DNA from: Glandiceps talaboti
Lineage: Eukaryota; Hemichordata; Enteropneusta; Spengelidae
Direction of reading: 5' to 3'
DNA: 52,500 bases
Assembly (NCBI RefSeq): GCF_964340395.1
Contig: NC_135554.1
Coordinates: 27,805,592-27,858,091, forward strand
Shown piece by piece: positions 12,321 through 25,404 of the stretch (within the stretch, counting starts at the first letter, position 1; each line of letters starts with the position of its first letter). The translations under genes were made by a program, and so were the position numbers. The notes beneath the pieces were generated by a model. The model saw only the letters and a list, made by a program, of their open reading frames with translations. It did no database searches and had not been told where the DNA came from.

Positions 12321-12526
12321 ATGTATGTATGTATGTATGTATGTATGTATGTATGTATGTATGTATGTATGTATGTATGTATGTATGTATGTATGTATGT
12401 ATGTGTGTGTGTGTGTGTGTGTGTGTATGCATGCATGCATGCATGCATGCATGTATTTATGTATGTATGTATGTATGTATGTATGTATGTATGTATGTAT
12501 GTATGTATGTATGTATGTATGTATGT
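12320..12526. repeat. Compound microsatellite (TATG)n(TG)n(CATG)n(TATG)n
   Basis: About 200 bp with ordered blocks. Open frames on both strands are translated repeat only. Confidence 0.95.
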
Positions 12527-12741
12527 TAAAGATAACACAAGTCATTACTTTAAAAGTGTCTACTCTGTATTTGGTTAATGATATAAACAATAACACCACA
12601 CACACACAACTACTGGAACAATAGACACATGATAGCCTTTGGAGATTAGACATTCTGAAATATTTAAACATCAAACATTATACATTTCCACTGAGACCAC
12701 AAAATGCAACACTTTACTAAATTAACCAATATGAACAGTAC

Positions 12742-12985
12742 CTGAGTGTACACCAATCCTTAGCAACAATCTCTCCTCGGATAGATGTGGAATTCGGAAA
12801 TCTTGCATTGAGAACAGTAGCTCCAAAGCAAGAGTTGCTATTTCACCTGCATGACGCGTTCCGTTTCTATGCGGAAGTCCACTAACGACCATATATGCAT
12901 CGCCAATGGTTTCAACTTTGTAAACATCGTACATGTCAATTCGAGCGTCAAAGGATGTGTACAGTTTGTTCAGAAGCTCCACAAC
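12742..12985 (-). CDS. NIT-domain guanylate cyclase, exon 2 (catalytic core)
   Basis: This exon encodes residues 450-531 and joins exon 1 in phase 0 to read [21 protein letters not shown], the standard cyclase sequence. It contains Glu474 in [13 protein letters not shown], the guanine-selecting glutamate, and Asp478, the second metal-binding aspartate. Downstream, [20 protein letters not shown] and LRIGVHSG match the conserved catalytic core. Acceptor is CCATAG/GTTG and donor CTCAG/GTACTG; the phase-1 split Gly531 fits exon 3. The exon is separated from exon 1 by a 16.8-kb intron on the same strand, and the domain sequence is continuous across that junction. Confidence 0.95.
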
Positions 12986-13042
12986 CTATGGAAATAAAAC
13001 AGGAGAAATATTGTAACTTTATAACTATATTATACTACAATG

Positions 13043-13044
<2 letters not shown>

Positions 13045-13080
<36 letters not shown>

Positions 13081-13211
13081 AACAAACAAACAAACATACA
13101 AACAAACAAACAAAAATAACAAACAAACATAACAAACAAAAATAATTCCAAACAAACACACGCACACACACACACAAACAAACATACACACACACACACG
13201 AACACACGCAC
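13045..13211. repeat. (AC)n(AAAC)n(AC)n compound microsatellite
   Basis: An AC run, then AAAC/ACAAAC units, then AC units, all in the first 250 bases upstream of cyclase exon 2. Reading frames across it are artefacts. Confidence 0.95.
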
Positions 13212-13242
13212 AGGTAAATCCAAAATTCATGTGTTGAATACA

Positions 13243-13426
13243 TAAGTATGTATGTACATTGTATGTATGTATGTATGTATGTATGTATGTATGTATGTAT
13301 GTATGTATGTATCTATGTATGTACGTACGTACGTACGCACGCACGCACGCACGTACGTACGTACGTATGTATGTATGTATGTATGTATGTATGTATGTAT
13401 GTATGTATGTATGTATGTATGTATGC
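13243..13426. repeat. Mirror-ordered microsatellite (TATG)n(TACG)n(CACG)n(TACG)n(TATG)n
   Basis: Block order is symmetric around a CACG centre. The left flank (TTCATGTGTTGAATACATAA) is the reverse complement of the right flank of the array ending at 24153. This indicates that the two arrays belong to copies of one dispersed element. Confidence 0.9.
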
Positions 13427-16185
13427 GAATTTAAGTATACCCATTATAATATTCACCATTTCATTATTTGGTGAATCATTATATACTTTTTCTTAGTTAT
13501 TTCATGATGTTATAATAGATGTCAAGGTATAGAGAAAGCTAAAGAGTACATTGAAACAAATAATGAGATTTTTCATTCAATGTTGGTTGTACGGTGGAAA
13601 GGCCCGACTTTAGGAGGGCCCGTAAATAGTACTACCGAGGTCCGCAAAACCCATATCCGTAAACTTTATAACTGGAAATAAAACAGTACAGTCGACATTT
13701 CTCTACTATCCTGTTATATTTCCATAGCCGTAAAGGTTTTATCATATACCCCATGTAGTGGCACGGAATCATCATTTGAATCACATAATCACATAAATTG
13801 GCACTGAAATATTATTTTTTTTCGCAGAAACGTCAAAATAGTGAAGAAATTAACAAAGCCACTGAGTGAACGGATATCAATGAGTGCACCACTTGCCATA
13901 TTTGGGTGCAAAGTGTGCCGGGCCGTGATACGGAAAATTATTGCCAGGATTCGATGCGCGTGCTCTCCATTGAATTGCATTGGAATCGGTACTGGGTATA
14001 TGATAATCATATTTAACGGCTATGACACATCTATGTGTCTACAATTAGCTTCGTTGCCGTTTCCAGTCTCAAAAAATGCCATGGAACATGTCCCCTCCAC
14101 ATATATACATGTCCTGTGAATAAAAAATGAAATTATAAACTGATAAAGACTGAACAGAAGAAAGAAAACACACTGGTTCTGTCTTCCTGTTGAAAGGCAA
14201 AATGAGTGACATATAGGCACTTGTCTGTGATATAGGCGAGTAATTTTTGTGCCAAGGCTTTAAATTACAATGATGTTGAACATTTTCGATTAACCCGTAA
14301 CAACGTCACTTAACGACTCCGGGTTGCCTTCCTTTACTCAGTGATTAAGGTATGACGTAGATATATTCTGGACAATAATACTCCATGACCAATACTATTG
14401 AAAGAAACAATTTCACTGTATCCACAAGTACACAAATATTTTGAATACCATCCACACGAATAGAAGGCTTCATAATTGTTGAAACTGTTAGATCCTACAT
14501 GCAATGACTATACATGATATGTGACACAATTAAACTATGGTTTGTTTTTTTACTGATTTGGTATAATGTATGATTTTAAACTTAGCACTTAGGCCCCTAT
14601 AAACTGACCAATGGATCATCATTGTTTTTTGTCCCTGAATTTAAGAACGCGTGATGGGTGACATTTTGTGTGTGCTGGGAATTGCTCCTAGCGATTTTCT
14701 TTTCAGACGATTCTAAAGTCTACGTATTCTTGCTGATAATCTCCAAGGCGAAATATTACACAGTGGCAAACATGATGTATTAAAGAGTGACTATTTATAA
14801 GAAAAAGTAATATTAAACATTGTCTGTCAAGAAATATTACATATATAATGTCATTGTCCTGATATCGGGTTATATACCCCATGGCAAGGATACAATCAGA
14901 ATGACGCATAGCGGACTGCTGGTGTATCCTTATATCGAAGACATACAAATCAATATCGAGGATATAACATTTTTACTATATGTCTCCACGGATGTTACTC
15001 TCATGCAGGAAATATATCAGGTTTACGAATTGACTTTCCACCGACAAGGATATTCTTATTCAGAATTAAAGTTTGATTTTGATGTAAGGGTCCTTAAACT
15101 GTTTGTTTTTAATCTATTTTAATAGTTGTAGGTTGATTTCAGTCACAGAATCGATATAGCGTGTGCTGTTCGAAAACAAGAATGAACAGCATTGTGTCAA
15201 ACAAGACGGGACTTAGTTTTTCCATCGCTTCCTGTGAGGTTACTGACGGTGAACTCTGGAGGATCACCAAAGGTATTGAGTCTCTGATTAGTAGTGTTAC
15301 ACTCTTTGTCATAAAAACTTAGCATTTGGGTGTTTGAGACGCACATTATCTTTGTTTGAGACACACATATTTTACATTCGTAAGCCACGTGTTAATTGCT
15401 CAGAAGGCTAATGGTAAATGGTTAGTCGAAGTTTCGCGTTATTTGAACTGCGCTCAAATGAGCTAAATCGTCAAGCAAGAAGTATTAAAGTGGCTAACAA
15501 GACATTCTAATGATTTCTTTGATTAGTTTGTTCTTGACATGGCAGCGACTACAAAAACCTTGGACCAAGGTCTAGTGATGATGTCATCATGTGTGTATAC
15601 TGACCATACTAATCCGTCTAGAAATGACAACCATTATTAAATAACAAAGACGAAGAAGGCGTAAAGTGATTTATTACAGACAGGGAAAAAAGGCTTCCCT
15701 TGTCAGTGGTTTTATAAAACAATGCAAAGGTTATGTGGACATGGTTTTTACCACTTCCTGTACATACGAGTTGCACAGTTTCTACTTCATTTTAATTGAA
15801 CACCTTATCAAAACTTATTTTTTACAAAGTCATGTGACAGTCAGTAAAATGATTCATACGATTTATGTTTAATAGAAAATACTAGTCTGGAGTCTTACTA
15901 ATAGATAACTTGGATATGTATAGATTGAAAAGAATCGTCAAACAAAACCAGAAAATATTCATGAGTTAATCAAGAGGTCGGTTACGACTGTTAGTAAGGA
16001 TGTATACAAACAACCAGATAATACTGAGCTATAAACTAGATTAATATTGAGTGATTTCCCTCTGCAAATCATCCCAGGGGAAAGGGAGCGCATTATACGA
16101 TGTCTCAGGTAACACGGGTTTGAATTGTACAGTATCTTTCACAACAACCTTAAGACGTTCAGTGTTCAGCACACTCCAAGATATC
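13427..16185. other. Intronic unique DNA, no gene seen
   Basis: About 2.8 kb without tandem repeats. Frames at 14820-15122 (plus) and 13789-14010 (minus) have no recognisable domain, initiation context or splice support. Confidence 0.45.
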
Positions 16186-16189
16186 TATT

Positions 16190-16957
16190 TTGATATACAT
16201 AGACCATTAATTCGCCCAAGTCATGTGAAAGGACGTGTCGATTATTGGACGCAATCTGTGGCACCTCAAACTTAATTTGAAGAAATGTAATGTGATTACT
16301 TTCAATGGGAAGAAGACTTTCTCATTAATATACGATTAACGGCATCAAAATCGACCTTGTAAACCAAGTCAAAGACCTTGTGTTGTCCTCTCAACTATAT
16401 ATTTAAGCTGGGAGTTACATATTCAGGACATCGTCAGAAAGGCTTACAGGCTAGTTTGTTTGATAAAGCGTACCTACAGGTATTTCCATGACAGTTCTTG
16501 TATCATTAATTTATATAAATCGCTTGTACGGAGTCAACTAGAGTATTGTCCACAAGTTTGGTCACCCCACCAGAAGGTTGTTATCACTAAAATTGAAACA
16601 GGATAAATTTCTCGATTTCGTAGGAAATTACTGGATGCAGTCTTATTATATAAAATGCTCTGTTAACTCGGTGTATGAGTATTGTTGCCAGTGTTCCGTT
16701 CCCACCACACCGTCTCGTTTTAATTCTACTCAAAGGAATCACTAATATTGACCTATGACCTTTGCAAACACTGACATAGTTTTCCAGTCTCAGTAATTTT
16801 AGCAAAAACTGTCCTAATGAAATATCTGGTTTGTGAAATTTACGGAGCTTTGTGTATTTTATTTTGGTTTTTAAATGTTTTTCGTAAATATTGAATATAT
16901 TTTTAGTTTTTTCCAATTTCGAAGTGTCTGTAAATGGGGTGATCCTGTAGACATCTT
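16190..16957 (+). mobile_element. Non-LTR retrotransposon (LINE) 3' remnant with broken reverse transcriptase
   Basis: Frameshifted plus-strand pieces read as the end of a LINE reverse transcriptase. A piece near 16250 reads LWHLKLNLKKCNVITF. From about 16420 the frame gives HIQDIVRKAYRLVCLIKR and then SLVRSQLEYCPQVWSPHQK, a hallmark of the region after the YADD box in CR1/Jockey-type elements, followed by a degenerate DAVLLYKML piece. At least two frameshifts and several stops make it dead. A non-coding 3' tail follows and ends in (AAAT)n, as LINE 3' ends commonly do. It is opposite in orientation to the host gene. Confidence 0.85.
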
Positions 16958-17150
<193 letters not shown>

Positions 17151-20100
17151 TTGGTATTCAGTGCGTATTTTCACACTAGCCTCACAATTCTGTGAGTTTG
17201 TCTGGTGGTACCGTCGATGTAGCATTAACTAATGGTGAACCGTTATAATTAAGTATTAATGGTGTGGTCTAAATATGACTCGAAAACGGAGAATACATCC
17301 TAGGGTCGTATAAGAATATTTTACTCCAAAACCACGCGATAGTTTGTGACGTCACTACCCGCCATTTTGGAAAATACATGTTTTCATCGTCGCACGATGT
17401 ACGATGTCAAACTACTAACTAAACGTGTTTTCAGAGTAAAATTGAACAGAAAACAAATGATCGAATACAACGTCACAATTTTATCAAAAGATATATGAGG
17501 CTGTTATACTTTTTAACGACGTTCTTGTCGAAAGTCTACCGCAGCATGTTTGGCATGTAATTCACACATTACCGTACTGTACAGATATCATTCGGTACAT
17601 ACATTGACATTGACAAAGACATGGCAAAGTGGGATATAATTGCAACACATTGACAGGCCTGTTACATTTTGTTTTAAAAGTGACACAATCTGAGTTTATA
17701 AGAATATATTGTGGTTGTCTGATGGAAAAATAACACTAGTTATAACTAGTACAGTTTTAATATGGTGACAGATTGAATACCAAGCTTTCACTTGCCACTA
17801 CACAACCTACATATAATATTGACCACTAATTAACAGATACAACATTGTGACTTTTTTACAAGTAATTGGCAAATTTTTATTGAATATATCTTTGATTATT
17901 TGATGAAATAACATATCCCAGTTAAGTTGCAGTTAGTGCAGGTTTAACTAGAAATTTCAACTTTCCCCTAAATTCTTGAATAACCACGTGTACTGCTAGT
18001 GTATCATATTCGAGCGGCATAAGATGGTAAACATTGTTTAGGTCTGATTAATATTTTTGTCATGCCACAAAAAAACAAGAATGAATTCTACTCTTCAGAA
18101 GGTTAAAAGTTGCCGTCTTGTTGTTAGCTTGCTAAGTAACCCTAAACACGATTTTCTTTCCTAGATCCTCGGGGTTGAGAACTCGCCACGCGTAAATCTA
18201 TCAAACACAACTGTAGCAATTAGGTGTGGCAGGTAGGAAGATCTCTATTGTAGATTTTCTAAAAATTTACTTATGCCCGTAGGCTAGTGTCACTAAATGT
18301 TTCCTTGAAAAAATCAAGAAAGAAAGTCTTGTGAATTCATCATGGAATGATATTGTATAACCAATGTATACCAATCTTACAATGATTCTTTGAGAGAAGG
18401 ATATTTTGCCATGGCAACAGAAAAAAAGTACTATGAGTAAATGCCACAATAGTAGCAAAAGGCGTTGTCAGAGAAGTATTCAAACGTAGCACTACGTTTC
18501 AATGTAAAGTTCACTATAAGATAAAGATTTCAAAATAAAAGTAGTTTCCAAAATGAGTCCAAATCCATTATTGATGATATACTAATTGACTTTCACAATA
18601 ATCCATCGCGGGTTCTTACTGTAGAACTCCAAATATAAATCGGAAAGTACTCAAAGAAGGTGTTTCAAACGAAATACTAACGCATGCTAGTCTTCAAAAT
18701 CTGACAATAACGCTCAGTATTCCCTGAGTACCCTTTCCACTGATCTATGGAGATTCCATTGTCAATTATCAGCTCTAAATATATGATGATGCTGATTAAC
18801 TTTCTGACAACACAATTTCTTTTAACAAGCTGTGTTTTCATTTTAAAGTACATTACATGTAAATGTGAAGATTTACGCGATTAAGCATGTAAAATCGCGT
18901 TTTTCTGGGTTTCAGAAGTTGTAATAGCATAACGATGTCACCAAATATATCATGTATTAATAGTATATAAAAGGTGAGTGTCATCTAGACATAACACGGT
19001 CATCTTTTTCAACTCAATAAAATTTGTTTCTTTAAATATAATTTTCTAATCCTATGTTTGACCTAGGATTGCACACCCTTCAAAGTAAGTTTACCTTTGA
19101 CACGGTTAGATAAACGACACATTCACCGTCAAAAGCATGTTTTGTATCATACCATGCACGAGCCAACAAATATGAAATCGCGCGTCTACGTCACTGGTTC
19201 TGTTGTCTTCAAAATAAGAGTCAAAACGTTCAAAATTGTCATTGCTTTCCTTGATTTCTCTTTAATATTACTGGCGCCGGTATAATTATATTATTCAATG
19301 TCTTACTTCATTCAACCAGAAAATACTTGTGATCTAATAGGGGTCGTCAGTACTCGTCTATCGACTCGTCTATCGATATTGACAACTCCTCTTTAGGTCA
19401 CTCTTTGTTGAACAAAGGAAAATATTGGGAAATAGCATCTAAATGTCGATAACGTACATAAGAATATATAGCTAACACTATACTGGGTCACATTTATATA
19501 TCTAACATGTACCAATGACATTTGTAGTTTTGTATAAGTTACATATTACATAAATTATGAATATCAGGTTATAAAGTGACCGTCAGAGATCTTCATGAAA
19601 AGTATAAAATCAAAATATATAATAAATATTTGGTTTCTATCTCCTTGTGGAAAAACAAATTTAATGTGAACATATCATTTCTAGCCCCGATTATGTCACT
19701 ACTTTCAGTGTATTATTAGCTTCTTGCAATTGCTTGTTCATTTCAAACATAATTAATATTTAGAGGGGTTTTGCCATAACTTATTTAAAAAGTTCATATA
19801 TTTTCATTTCCCTCGAATATATTCTATCTGATAAGAGAGAAAGCGTGTTTACGACTATCAAAGGTTACTGCATTCAATGATATGCAAGCATAACTCTGCA
19901 CTGATCATCACAAAGTTATTGTGAGAACGATCTAAATATGTTATATGGACTATGTGACCTACATAGTTTTGTCAAATATATTTTCTTAATCCAATAATTT
20001 CACAAACTACATATTTTAAATATTTCAATTATTAATCTATACGAGATAATTGAGTGTTAATCATCTAATATAAAAAGGTATGTGACAGGGAAAGAGTACT

Positions 20101-20574
20101 TTACCGATATCATGTGCTGCAGGTTAAATCTCTCTTCTTACCTTGTTTTCATGGTAACGAGTGATAAAAATATACAGTATCTTTCTGTTGAATTAATCAG
20201 TGTTGAGATTCCATGTAAAAATAAATGGATGGGTTATCAGGTTTCACAAAGTCAATTGTCATAAACAAAGAAAATTGATTGTTTTGACATTTACCCTTAA
20301 AGTACTTATATAAAGCGGCACACACGTCAATTGACCAGTAGAGATAATATATCATTGAACAAATCATGTTGAAAACTTACTCACTAATAACAAGAAACAA
20401 TATTTCACATTTTACGAATAACAGATAACAGAGGGTATCTTCCCCTGAAAAGCTCGAATGCAAATGATTTCGAACGATCTCAGAAATGTTCAACATTAAC
20501 ATTGCAAGCCATAGTCTGTCAAGAATTGCTAACTTTTGCTGCAGTGTGCACACCTTGACAATAAACACAGGCAG
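17151..20574. other. Intronic unique DNA, no gene seen
   Basis: About 3.4 kb of AT-rich sequence without tandem arrays or supportable genes. Confidence 0.45.
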
Positions 20575-20579
20575 ATATT

Positions 20580-21040
20580 AATATAGAACATTATGAACCT
20601 GCTCTCCGGAGAACTCCAGGCGCTAAAAAAGAACGCGTTACAGATTTACAATGGAAGGACGCAGGGTGACAATCAGAATAATGGCAACAACGTGGGGAGA
20701 GATGGGTTGGGAAGGCTAAAAGATGTAATTGGGTTTTAAAATTACAGCAGAAAGATGACTGAGAGTGCAGATGACGTAGATTGCAGGGTAAATTGTTCCA
20801 GATTGAAGGAACTGTGTAAGAGAAGGATCGTTCACCAACTCTTTTATGACATATGATATTTTCAGACGACGGTATCTGAAGATGATAGACATTGTGTAGG
20901 GGGAGCATACAGCTAAATAAGACGACAAAGATAGTGGTGACTGTCGCATCACACAAAATTTTTTGTATTGCATACGAGAACTAATCGATAGCCAATGTAG
21001 AGAGTGTTGTACGTGTTCTGAGTTAGTGGCTGCATAGGGA
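20580..21040 (-). mobile_element. LINE (CR1/L2-like) 3' remnant
   Basis: On the minus strand, frame-broken pieces read HSLHWLSISSRMQYKKF, then SLSSYLAVCSPYTMS, then VGERSFSYTVPSIWNNLP and FKTQLHLLAF. These correspond in order to the well-known C-terminal segment of L2/CR1-type reverse transcriptases (LHWLP..., Y.PSR, G.RSF....P..WN.LP, FK..LK..LF). Several frameshifts show it is dead. The following 3' region has an AGCGCC-containing tail that resembles L2-type ends. Same strand as the host gene. Confidence 0.8.
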
Positions 21041-22290
21041 TGAGTTTAGACTGTCAACAGTCGTCTTGACTTTTTTTTGTTATTTATCTTTAATACTATT
21101 GTTACCGTCGAAATTAATAGAATTAAACATGATATGCACTGGACGTTCCATGAAGTCAAGATTATATTTATGTGTTCAAATCCTCAGTGAGTACGAGTGG
21201 CGCGCGTTCTGTGCAGTGTACATTGTGCATGCTGACTATTAGATTGTATGTTATAGGTTATGTATTTACACACAATAAGCATTTAAATAAAACATATTTC
21301 AGAAGGAATATGATAAAATATAATCTGCGTGTGAATACAGACTAGGATGAGTTGTGTCACATTGTGTACGTGATGTTTGTGTGTTATCTTTTTGGTGTCT
21401 ATCTCAAAGTGAAACCTTGTGATCAGGCCCGCAGATCTTGATAGTTCATTAAATATCATTGGCTTGCGTCTGGGAAAAGAACTGTAAATCTCCTTCGCTA
21501 CAAGCAAGTGAAGTCTTAATATTTTCTTTACAAACTACGAGTGACTCATTTTCAGTAATTTGGAGTAATGAGAAACAATAGTCGAGTCGAGTCGAGTCCT
21601 GGAGAAGTTTTGAGAAATTTTGCTGAAATACGTTAAATAAGTGCTTTAGGTAAATTTCAGCTTATGTATCCCCAAAGAGAAATAAAGGGAACAATTATGG
21701 AATATATATGTGGATATATGGTATCTGATGCAGGTATCAGATTAAACATTTGAAAGCAAGAATGTTTTTCGCTATATGTAATATTTTCCTTGTCCGCACT
21801 AAATAATTTTAGCATAATTATACTATGAAATGATACATAAAATATGAATTCCAATATCTAATAGCCTTATATTTATTATATATTACACTAGCTCATGTCT
21901 ACATTAAGCAGTCGTACAGGTTTCTATAAAATGGACCTCTCACAATATCCTTTCTCTTAAATATGACACAACCCTGTTATTTACATTACATGTATGTATT
22001 TCAAAACCATCTTTTAAAATGGTGTCAAATGTGAACAAGGGACACGTGTCTCAGAATAAAAGTTAAATGATTTTATCTCACCACAAATACTATTTTAAAG
22101 GCATTGGTTGTTTTCCACAACTACTACTGCCACCACAATGAATTAGTTGGAGGGCGTTGCATTAATTAATACCCCTTGTTTAGATCTAATTGACAGAGCT
22201 GAAGGCCAGAACTCGGACTAGATGGACACACGACCGACATTATCTACATCCCGACTTCCGAAATTATCTCAAATATCTAACCACACTGTT
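21041..22290. other. Intronic unique DNA, no gene seen
   Basis: No tandem array or gene evidence; a short GAGTC repeat at about 21583 only. Confidence 0.45.
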
Positions 22291-22295
22291 GCCAC

Positions 22296-22560
22296 AGACT
22301 CCTCTCATCAGACCACAACTAACAATATGATTCGCTGCATTATTGTCATGGTGTGATATTATTGCATAAGGGGTGGAATGCGGCAATGGTGGCAGCGAAG
22401 GGATATCAAAATCACAAAATAATGCAACGTTAGACATACAATGATGCCTCTCAAAATCCACTTTGGTCCTCCCCAGGAACCAATCTGTGAATCTACTTCC
22501 GCTTTTTCCTATCCCCTCTCACCTGCAACTACCGAAAGCTCCCTTGTGTTATTTTCAATA
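22296..22560 (+). repeat. Dispersed repeat family member (shared with 49855-50145)
   Basis: Similarity in order to 49855-50145: CTCATCA...CAAC, TGCATTATTGTCA, GGTGGCAGCGAAGGGATA, AATAATGCA, then GGTCCTCCCC and CGAAAGCTCCCT. Copies are diverged with indels. No coding frame. Nature (SINE or non-autonomous element) unknown. Confidence 0.6.
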
Positions 22561-22819
22561 CACATCGCAAAGTATGAGACTATTCAAAATGAACAGTGGT
22601 GAGGTAATTCATCATGAAATACCGTCATCTAGGCTAACAAAATACTTCATTATACAGAAATGACTCAGATTTCATTTACATCCAATTTCACCCAGCATCG
22701 CCGAAGTAGTATCAGGCACAAATTTATCTTTATCTTGGCGTACATGATATTTCTAGATAAGACCAATATTTCAGAAACACTCTGCCATTAGTAATGTAAA
22801 CAAACTGCAGGTAATTGTG

Positions 22820-22952
22820 ATACACTGTTACCACTGAAGTCTATTCTCAAAGTTCCATGGTAACAATGTCTATTGTCAATGACTTTAGTGATAACAATGC
22901 GTATTGTCAATGACTTTGAATTCAGTGGTAACAATGTCTATTGTATTTTGTT
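22820..22952. repeat. Degenerate ~33-bp direct repeats
   Basis: Three partial copies of GGTAACAATGTCTATTGTCA and ATGACTTT-type sequence occur in succession. Confidence 0.6.
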
Positions 22953-23892
22953 TGTACATTTAATAATGACTCAGTGTGTCTGAAGTGTTGTCTTTATTTA
23001 CAATATTGTATGAACCAATAAAAGTATACGTGTGTATGCCGCACAGTGTTTCGGTCAGGTTAGGGGACATTGGCTCTAATTTTACTTATCCACATTTATA
23101 GTAACACTAACACAAAGAGGATACAATGACAAAGGTTGGTCCACCGCTTTGTAAATAAACGTTTCGGCAAAAGAATCAAAATCGCCGGATAACACTATCT
23201 ATTGACGTCATACTTTATGTAAATCAACTCACTGATGACGTACGAAAAAAAAAGCAATTCATAAGGTTTCTCCACTATTAAAAATTAAATGATGCTTTTA
23301 AAATTATTTGATTAACTTTTTAAACAAATGCTGAACAATCGTTATTTCGTCAATGTTACCATCGTTTAGTTTTCTAGTGACATAATTGATCCATACCCTT
23401 GAAACTAGCGTGCCTTTTCATTACTAGAATGAATAACGATATAGGATTATGTTACTGAAAAGTATTGGGTGTTTGATAACAACTGCGTTTTCCATTCAAA
23501 TGAACGGATTTAACACTTAACATCGACTTTTTTTTTTATCAATATAAGGAGAGCAACTCGTTTTAACATGAATACCCAAATATAGGTGGCAGATAGGCAG
23601 AAACACAAATGTCAATATACTTTATCTTTTCCAAACCATTTCTTGAAGTTAACGTGTTATTTGTAAGGGTTTTCCGAGAGTGTACATTACAGTAGAAGTC
23701 TGAGGGAACGCGATCGAAGTCTCGCCACCAGGGAGCGTGCAAGGTTTTCAGAACCATTAAAAGGAGTCACAAAAACCAATAGCAATACTAATCTCAAAGG
23801 GTAGCTTTCAAAGATGCATACAATATTTCAACTCAATCATTGAAATATCTGGCAGTTGCACTTGCTAAAGTGTACATACTGCTACAGTGTAC
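22953..23892. other. Intronic unique DNA, no gene seen
   Basis: No gene or array was found in this stretch. Confidence 0.45.
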
Positions 23893-24121
23893 ACAAACAC
23901 ACACACACAAATACATACATACATGCGTACAGACTTACATACATAAACACACATACATACATACATACATACATACATACATACATACGTATGTACGTAC
24001 AGACGTACATACATACATACATACATACATACATACATACATACATGCGTAAGTACGTACAGACGTACATACATACATACATACATACATACATACATAC
24101 ACACATACACACATACATACA

Positions 24122-24153
<32 letters not shown>
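23893..24153. repeat. (AC)n(CATA)n microsatellite with CGTACAGACGTA interruptions
   Basis: Long (CATA)n blocks are punctuated by CGTACGTACAGACGTACATA segments at about 23990-24010 and 24050-24070, so the array has a higher-order period of about 60 bp. Right flank matches the left flank of 13243-13426 in reverse complement. Confidence 0.9.
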
Positions 24154-24156
<3 letters not shown>

Positions 24157-24227
24157 GCATTCAACACATGAATTTGGCTTAATACTTCTAATAATCAAGT
24201 TATTAGGTCATTTCAATATTAGACAGG

Positions 24228-24306
24228 TGCTACAAAGTGAACTCTTATAAACCCAATAAATCCTCGCATTGGCTTTAGTCATATTCAATATTAGGTCATT
24301 TTAGCA
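24228..24306 (+). repeat. Dispersed repeat copy 2
   Basis: Reverse complement of 12241-12320: GGTGCTACAAAGTGAA, AATAAATCCTCGCATTGG and AGTCATATTCAAT are shared. It follows a (CATA)n array by about 75 bp, as copy 1 precedes a (TATG)n array. Confidence 0.7.
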
Positions 24307-24461
24307 CAAAGGTATTGATACGAATGCCAGCTGCACATATATTACTTGAGATAGAGTCATATTGAATTAAATATGTATACCCCTGTGGCCAAACATATAC
24401 TGTCCTCAGCAATACCCTCCTAACTAGTGTAACAAATTGGGAGGTGACCCTCCTTCAATGT

Positions 24462-24561
<100 letters not shown>

Positions 24562-25087
24562 ACTCTGTACACGGGATCGACTTGGACTTTTAGGGAATTA
24601 GCTCAGACTACACACAATGTTCATGGTTAACCTGGATCATTTGGAAGTGGCCACGGAGCAGATCGAAGCTCCTGACCTCGGATCGACCGTCTCTTCCAAA
24701 GACTGAATCCATCATTTATTTCATTAAATTCTTATAAACATAAAATATACAATACTCAAATGATTGGGTAATAAAATAATCAGCACCATAAATGACTAAA
24801 ACGGAAGTATTGCCGTCGCCTTAATTCAATGCAAATGATATTGACAAATATGAAAACTAGCTAAACAATGTGATCACGTCATTGTTCTTCCAACTGTCTG
24901 TAATTAGTCATTATGTGACATCAACGATCTTATAATAACTTAATGTTGTCATCTTAGAAGAAGAATATTCGCGAAATGCAAACATTTGTTCTAAGTATTA
25001 ATTCATGACAGCTGAGAGTTCACGGTGACCTCGCAAAACATCAAAACTTAGCGAATATCAAAAAGTTGTATTCTGTCATCCGTAACA

Positions 25088-25206
25088 CTAGTAGTCCATG
25101 GCAGTATTATGTGTATCAACTGAATACTCTCTTAACTAGTAGTCCATTGCAGTATTAAGTGTATCAATTTAATACCCTCCTAACTAGTTTATGGCAGTAT
25201 TAAGTG
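25088..25206. repeat. ~54-bp direct repeat, 2.3 copies
   Basis: AACTAGTAGTCCATKGCAGT followed by ATTAWGTGTATCAA is repeated from 25088 and 25135, with a third partial copy at 25183. Confidence 0.75.
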
Positions 25207-25337
25207 GCAATATTTTTTACGTGGAATTTCTCCCGAAATCGAAATGTTAGATTAGAATGCGGCCTTAACCAAAATGGTGACAGAATCCCTATGGTATTCA
25301 TTGTATATGCGGTATTTATTGAAAGGCGATAACGTGT

Positions 25338-25338
25338 G

Positions 25339-25402
<64 letters not shown>
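25338..25402. repeat. (TG)n microsatellite ending (CG)n
   Basis: About 30 TG units followed by CGCGCG. Confidence 0.97.

Positions 25403-25404
<2 letters not shown>

Larger units (their letters stand above)
8708..12741 (-). other. Cyclase intron 2 (4.0 kb)
   Basis: The intron contains an (AAC)n array at 10845-10890, a diverged 335-bp tandem duplication at 10946-11570, a dispersed-repeat copy at 12241-12320 and a (TATG)n array at 12320-12526. The rest is AT-rich unique sequence without gene evidence. Confidence 0.8.

Noticed and set aside
14820-15122. 100-codon plus-strand frame in the cyclase intron
   Set aside because: No domain similarity recognised, and no start context or codon signature. 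The length is unremarkable for AT-rich DNA on this scale.
21170-21190. tRNA-like B-box (GTTCAAATCC)
   Set aside because: No matching A-box at the right distance and no cloverleaf could be drawn.
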